Shown here: piece after piece, positions 59,166-64,000 of the stretch
Position numbering within the stretch: the stretch's first letter is position 1
Layout: every line of letters begins with the position of its first letter
Assembly: GCA_027943335.1 (NCBI GenBank)
Contig: BSBK01001114.1
Span: 494,001 to 558,000 of the forward strand
Direction of reading: 5' to 3'
DNA from: Chamaecyparis obtusa
Taxonomy: Eukaryota; Streptophyta; Pinopsida; Cupressales; Cupressaceae
DNA length: 64,000 nucleotides
Program-made: the position numbers and the translations under genes
Notes under the pieces: generated by a model
Database searches by the model: none
Told to the model about the DNA's origin: nothing
Seen by the model: the letters and a program-made list of their open reading frames with translations, nothing else

Positions 59166-60113
59166 TGTCGATTGCGGGAAATGACTGTCAACTCCAACTT
59201 GCGGGTAAAATTGCACATTATGGGGACTATGGTTGCCTAATCTGGGTACGACCCATTTGAGATCTCCTAGTTTCTCTTTAGAAACGGCCCATCAATCCAT
59301 CCTATCTATCTAACAAATCTATTCTAGATCTGGACAAAGAAAGGTGGTGCAAAAATAGATATGAAACTATAGGGTTGAATCAAAAGTTCTAAAGCCTCGA
59401 AGAACTCATGGATATTTTGGATAAGAAAGGAGATACAAGGAGAATGCTAAGGACCCTACAACCTCTTACAAATGCAGAAATATTTATATACATACTTCAT
59501 GGAAAAATATTTAAACATAATCCTAAACTCCAAATCACTAATACAGGCACAACATATATATGTATAACATAATCATTCTAAAATTTACATAGACAATACA
59601 ACACACAGAGAACACATTCATAGACAAAGAGGAAGAATGGAGATTCTTCCCAGTTTAGACCCTACCTTGGGTCCTGCGGAGAATCCTCTTCCCTTGACTG
59701 TAGAATCTTTGCGAAACTTCAATCCTTGAGTAGATATCCTTCTAGAAATCTTTCTCTAGCAATCAATTCCAAGCAATCCTCACACATATGACTTCACTAA
59801 CCAGAGACTCTCAAATTCACATAAACTTTCACCAAAAATTTCTGGAGAAATCAATTATAGACAACTCAAAAGAAAACAAATCTTCCAAAAATTAACATCC
59901 TCCCACACACAAAAATCTTCAATTATTTATCATCCAACTATGTGGTTGGAGGAGTTTCTTTATGGGAAGCAACTTTCGCAACTTCCATAGTTGGTTGGAG
60001 GAACAACCAAATAATTTCCCATAAAGTCTTAATCACGGTTTTAATAAAATTAATTAAAATATCTTTTAAATGAAAGCATAACAAGAATAATAGACAAATA
60101 CCTTTAAAAAAAA

Positions 60114-60180
60114 ACATAGCATAATAGGAAAACAAGTAGCCTAACTTCTAGGAGGTCTTGAGTTCAACTCCCTCCTAGAT
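60114..60180 (+). repeat. SINE-like A/B box pair within the G3 LTR (right copy)
   Basis: TAGCATAATAGGAAAACAAG, then GAGTTCAACTCCC; counterpart of 51603-51672. The A box here is slightly closer to consensus. Confidence 0.4.
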
Positions 60181-61086
60181 AGCTAATTTTACTACAAAGG
60201 GCATTTTCCTTTTATTAATATTATGTTTACTTTTTTTATTTTTATTTAATAGATTCATTAAATATACTTTATTCAACTCACTTTATTTACTTATTATAAA
60301 CAACATACCATTAACACAATTAATGAAAACATACAATTATTATTATTTATATAAGCATGGATATATGCATGTGCACCCACATATACACATACTTATATAA
60401 AATACAAACAATTATAACATAATTATTTATTATACATATAAAAAAGATTAATTCTAACTCATAACATAAACTCAAACCAACATCAAATCAAGTCCATAAC
60501 ATAAGCTGCATTCTACTTTCCCAACTAGGATAACTTCCTAAACATAATTCTAAGTCCATGGGTAACCTCGAGAGTAACTTGGTTAAATCTCCACACATCA
60601 ACAGTTTGAGGATTTCGAAGGCATGCTCAGACCTATGTAGCCAGGTGGAGACAATACCTGGTACCTGCATCCTACATCACCAACTGATATGCATATACAA
60701 ATATATAAATATAAATAGACAGTGGCAAACAAGGAGGGAGAGTGCGACATCATGTGGATCTCCCGTAGGAGTAACTACGACTGCCCCTCCTCATCCTACA
60801 CTCATATCAACCAGTGAACATCAAACCATAATAGGGTCATTAGGGTTAGATCATAACACAAATCAATGTAAAACATTTTACCTATAGTTCATTTCTAGCC
60901 ATTCATCATTAAATTATAACTCATTTAATATTTCCAAATAAACTGTAGTAACCAAATGTATATGCTCAAATGTCTCATAAAATGCTAACTAAATAATAAT
61001 CATAGTCCATCATAAAATCCAAAGTGTCAAGCAATAAAACCTATTAGTCTAACATAGGAAGATGCTAGGGTGGGCATTATAGGTCT

Positions 61087-62012
61087 ACCAAGTTTGATCA
61101 CTTGTGATGATCTACCCTGTGAGGTGTTTTCCCTGTTAAGAGCTTACAAATCTATACAATCTAGCTTGATTAAAGGTTTTAAAACTTACAACTAAGTAAG
61201 AACTCGGTTAAGAGATTTAAGTAAGCCTATTAGAATTACTCTATTAAGAGATTTACCTTGATTCACCTGCTAAAATGTATCAATACTCGATCCTTCAATT
61301 TGCACTAAAATGCTGAGAACATATCTCCTCTTTCCAATACTTATCTAATCTCGTCAATCAAATATATCTCTATTATGTCCTTCACTACATTGCTCGGTCA
61401 CTCTGACTGATCTCTGCCTATATCAAAATACTTCTCTGATATGTGTACATGAGATCTCCTTCATTACATCCATCCATCCATACATCATTTTAGGATTAAG
61501 ATCTCATCTTATAAAAACATCTAATCAACCTCCTAGACCAAGATCAACGATCTAGATTCTCTACTTATGCCGCTTAAGAATTCCCTTTTTCTGATAGGTT
61601 ACATGGATTACATATGGATTAATGATTAGAAGTACAAGGTGTAATCAACTCCTTGATTCCCTCAACAAACACTAAATCTTGCATAGAAGTCAGCTAAAAT
61701 GGTTTACCTTGGTGTTTGTGCCATTACAAACACATATGTCAAAACTGGCTTGCTCGGCATATGAAGTCTCTAATGCTCAACATTTATTGTTCTTCATATA
61801 TTGGTGCTAGGCACTGACTCTTCTATACAACTCGACATAAACTGCTCGATGGCTATTGAAGTACTTAGTGACCTCTGACTTGCTTGATAGTAACTATTTC
61901 TCGGTAACTATACAAGTTTATTGATGACTCGACCTTTACAAGATGGCTCGGTCGCAGTGATGACCGATCAACATTGCCTAGAAAATGACTAAGTGATAGA
62001 CACTAATGGATA
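61087..62012 (-). repeat. Element B 5' LTR, distal piece
   Basis: Resumes the LTR after the GGTCT duplication at 61082-61086 and aligns with 41,790-42,696. It stops at about 62012, roughly 20 bp before the expected LTR end, and joins gypsy LTR sequence. Confidence 0.85.
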
Positions 62013-62019
62013 AACTTTT

Positions 62020-62253
62020 TTTGGGTTTTTGGTGTATTTTATGGTTTGTGAGCTTCCCTTGCATTTTTGTGAGATGTATGTTAGATTTGATTGAGTTTTG
62101 AGCTCTTGGAAAAGTGGCCAATTGAGTGGTTTGGTATTTGTGCCATTTTTGCTTTTTTATCAATTTTCATAACTTGAGTTTGGGAGTAATTTTCCTCTAG
62201 TGATTTACTTTGGGTGTGAAACCATTGTTGTGTGGTTGTATGGTAGAGATCAC
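62020..62253 (+). repeat. Second copy of the G1-type LTR segment at 23205-23434
   Basis: About 230 bp matching the DNA just left of element B, with about 22 differences by my count (roughly 10%). A simple insertion would repeat only 5 bp, so this is another copy of the LTR or a rearranged boundary. Confidence 0.75.
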
Positions 62254-64000
62254 ATCCATACATATAGTAGAGGTACACTCCTATGCCAAGGTCTGAGTGA
62301 CCCAATCTCTTGGTGAATCTAATTGAGCATATTTCATCTCCCTTTTTTGTTGCATGGCATCTCTTTGCTTGTGTTTTGTGAGCATTGCATTTTGACTGGT
62401 AAGTGTGGAGTAGTGGGATGTAGTGGCTTCCCAGGGTGGATTGGGATATAAAGGGATCCTAAGGTAAACCTTGGTGTCCAGTTAATTATTATAACTAATA
62501 TGTGAGGCCTCACCCCAACCCATCATAGAATCCTTTCTTATTTGCATTTTGATACATTGATACACTTGTGGATTATTCTGACAGAGACTCGAGACATTAT
62601 GTTTGATGATGCTTATTATATTATGTGGATTAGAATCCAGAGTATGTCGTGATTTTGACTATGCATGTTCAGTAATGTGAATTAATGAGAATATTGGATC
62701 ATGTTTAGATTTGATCACTTCACAGATGATATGTCATGATGATTATGTAATTATGATGTTTAAACATTATTGAATGAAAAATTTGCAATTAGGACTAAAT
62801 TATGCATATAGATTTCGTTGTTAAATCATGAATTAAATATGTATATTTTATGTGATTTTTCTACCTTGAACTACTGATGCTCGATGTTTAGTGTGTAGGT
62901 ATGAGAACCATGGAATTAGTCGGAGAACCAAGGTTAAACATATGTGAACTGAGTAAGCCAAGGTTTAATCTGATATGGGATTAAAAGCCTAGTTGTAATG
63001 TGAACTTGTTTTAAATGTGAATTTGCATGTGTGTTATTAGTTAACTTCACGTTGTCATTCAGGACATGGCATTTTGTATGTAATGTGCAATCGTTAGTGT
63101 CACTTGACACTTGTTATGTGCTTATTTAAATTCATTTTGTTTCTAGTCACTTCTAGAGGCCAATAAGAGGTTCTAAGGGTCATTTTTAGCATTATTAAAG
63201 TACCTAAGTGATAGGGGTATGGGTTAGGAAGGTTTTGAGCATATCCATAATTCCCTAGTGACCTTGGTAACCCATTTTATGACCCAATTACCCTTAGCTA
63301 CGAAAATTGGATAAGTCTTGATCTTTACCCAACTCCACTCTTTCCTTCCAATCATGCATTTATCATGGGGGACAAGGAAAAAACAATAGAACCATAGGGT
63401 CAAGTCTGCATTAATTGATGGTGGGTGGGTAGAAATTGGAAGCCTTTTTAGAGGCCCTTGGTAGAGTTAGTGGGTGTTCACCCACTCTCTACTTTTAGAG
63501 ACATTAGGGTTTGGATTGAGCAAGGATAAGTGGATTAGCTCTTCTCAAGCTTCTTTTGCCATAACACTTGTGAAGGTTGGTTACTCACTTCCATGGAAGC
63601 TTTCTTACTTGTTTAATAGATTAGCATGGATTCTTGCTCTCTCATGCATATGAATTGTATTCTTGTTGTGATATTGTGTTGTAAGGGATGGGATTTGGGT
63701 TTGGATTCATGTAACCTTCTTGTTTTATTTTTCTTGAATGAGGGAGTTCTTGTTCATGGGAGTGAGGCATTACTCACCCTTTGGGAAGGGAAGAAGTGGC
63801 CTTTGGGTGAAGGGGTTAGTTGGGCTCTCCATGTGGTGAGAGTCTCTTCTCTTGGAGAAGAGGGACAAATTCATGGTGTATGGGCACCTTGAAGCCATTG
63901 GTATCCTTGCATCTTGAGGATGTAGATGAGAAAAGTATGTGTATGGAGGTTTTGTTTATGTAGCCTTGAAGAGGCAATGAAATACTAATGTTGAGAAATG
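62254..64000 (+). repeat. Probable continuation of a G1-type LTR; no gene seen
   Basis: T-rich DNA with a TATA-like GATATAAAG at about 62,448 downstream of CCAGGGTGGATTG, a motif resembling one in the G3 LTR. No LTR end, primer-binding site or protein domain is visible before the window ends. The 88-codon frame at 63626-63892 has no recognisable feature. Confidence 0.45.

Larger units (their letters stand above)
48899..61081 (-). mobile_element. G3: Ty3/gypsy chromovirus-type LTR retrotransposon with 3.7-kb LTRs
   Basis: LTRs at 48899-52570 and 57332-61081; GGTCT duplications at 48894-48898 and 61082-61086. The minus strand encodes gag, protease, RT, RNase H, integrase and a degenerate chromodomain tail in 4.7 kb. 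All are broken. It interrupts the element B 5' LTR. It resembles the older G1 element in integrase blocks but its LTR starts TGTAATGCCC, not TGTAGTGCC. Confidence 0.95.
57332..61081 (-). repeat. G3 5' LTR (right)
   Basis: 3750 bp. It aligns with 48899-52570 except for a 94-bp hairpin insertion at 58823-58916 that accounts for the length difference. The last bases read GGGCATTATA, with one change from the CA-ended copy. Confidence 0.95.
23435..62012 (-). mobile_element. Element B: pol-less LTR retrotransposon related to A
   Basis: Minus-strand element with its 3' LTR at left (23435-23544 plus 41608-42722) and its 5' LTR at right (48616-48898 plus 61087-62012). Its gag-like gene and ORF2 lie between 42723 and 48615. 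It has no pol domains. The LARD interrupts the left LTR and G3 the right, each with a 5-bp duplication. The outer left end is TA where TG is expected; the outer right end lacks about 20 bp. Host DNA is the G1 LTR, but about 230 bp of it appear on both sides. Confidence 0.82.

Noticed and set aside
63626..63892. 88-codon plus-strand frame near the right edge
   Set aside because: No domain, no promoter or neighbours supporting a gene, located in LTR-like DNA.

Overview
The window is intergenic DNA from a seed plant with a large, retrotransposon-packed genome. A conifer-like giant genome is my guess from the total absence of host genes in 64 kb and the depth of nesting; the sequence alone does not prove it. 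Almost every base can be assigned to LTR retrotransposons or their debris: Ty3/gypsy elements with the domain order protease, RT, RNase H, integrase, chromodomain; one Ty1/copia element with integrase before RT; and elements with no pol at all. I found no intact host gene, no rRNA or tRNA gene, and no CRISPR or prokaryotic feature. Every coding region is broken by stops, frameshifts or lost catalytic residues.

Layout. (1) 1-1395: 3' tail, polypurine tract and LTR of an unidentified + strand element. (2) 1396-2747, 19425-23434 and probably 62020-64000: an old + strand gypsy element (G1), which hosts nearly everything else. (3) 2764-19424: a + strand pol-less element (A) in a truncated tandem form (internal tail, LTR, full internal region, LTR), sitting in the G1 pol gene. 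Inside A are a 1010-bp solo LTR (3052-4061, TSD AGATT) and a chromodomain gypsy element G2 (5509-13275). (4) 23435-62012: a - strand pol-less element (B), related to A, sitting in the G1 LTR. Its left LTR holds a LARD-like element (23545-41602, TSD ATAAC), which itself holds a - strand copia element (27022-35015, TSD TTAAA). Its right LTR holds a - strand gypsy element G3 (48899-61081, TSD GGTCT), and one G3 LTR holds a 94-bp hairpin MITE (58823-58916).

The most interesting content is the A/B family. Both copies encode a coiled-coil protein followed by four to five tandem CCHC zinc knuckles. A separate reading frame of about 1,060 codons encodes a protein I do not recognise. Neither copy has protease, RT, RNase H or integrase. 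A and B nevertheless share their PBS type, PPT neighbourhood and LTR 3' terminus with the copia element nested nearby. This suggests a non-autonomous family mobilised in trans by Ty1/copia proteins while carrying its own unusual gag-like and accessory proteins.

Relative order from nesting: G1 is oldest; A and B follow; then G2, the solo LTR, the LARD and G3; then the copia element and the MITE. All coordinates come from reading the sequence by eye. LTR boundaries supported by TG...CA ends and matching 5-bp target-site duplications are firm; domain limits inside broken genes are approximate.
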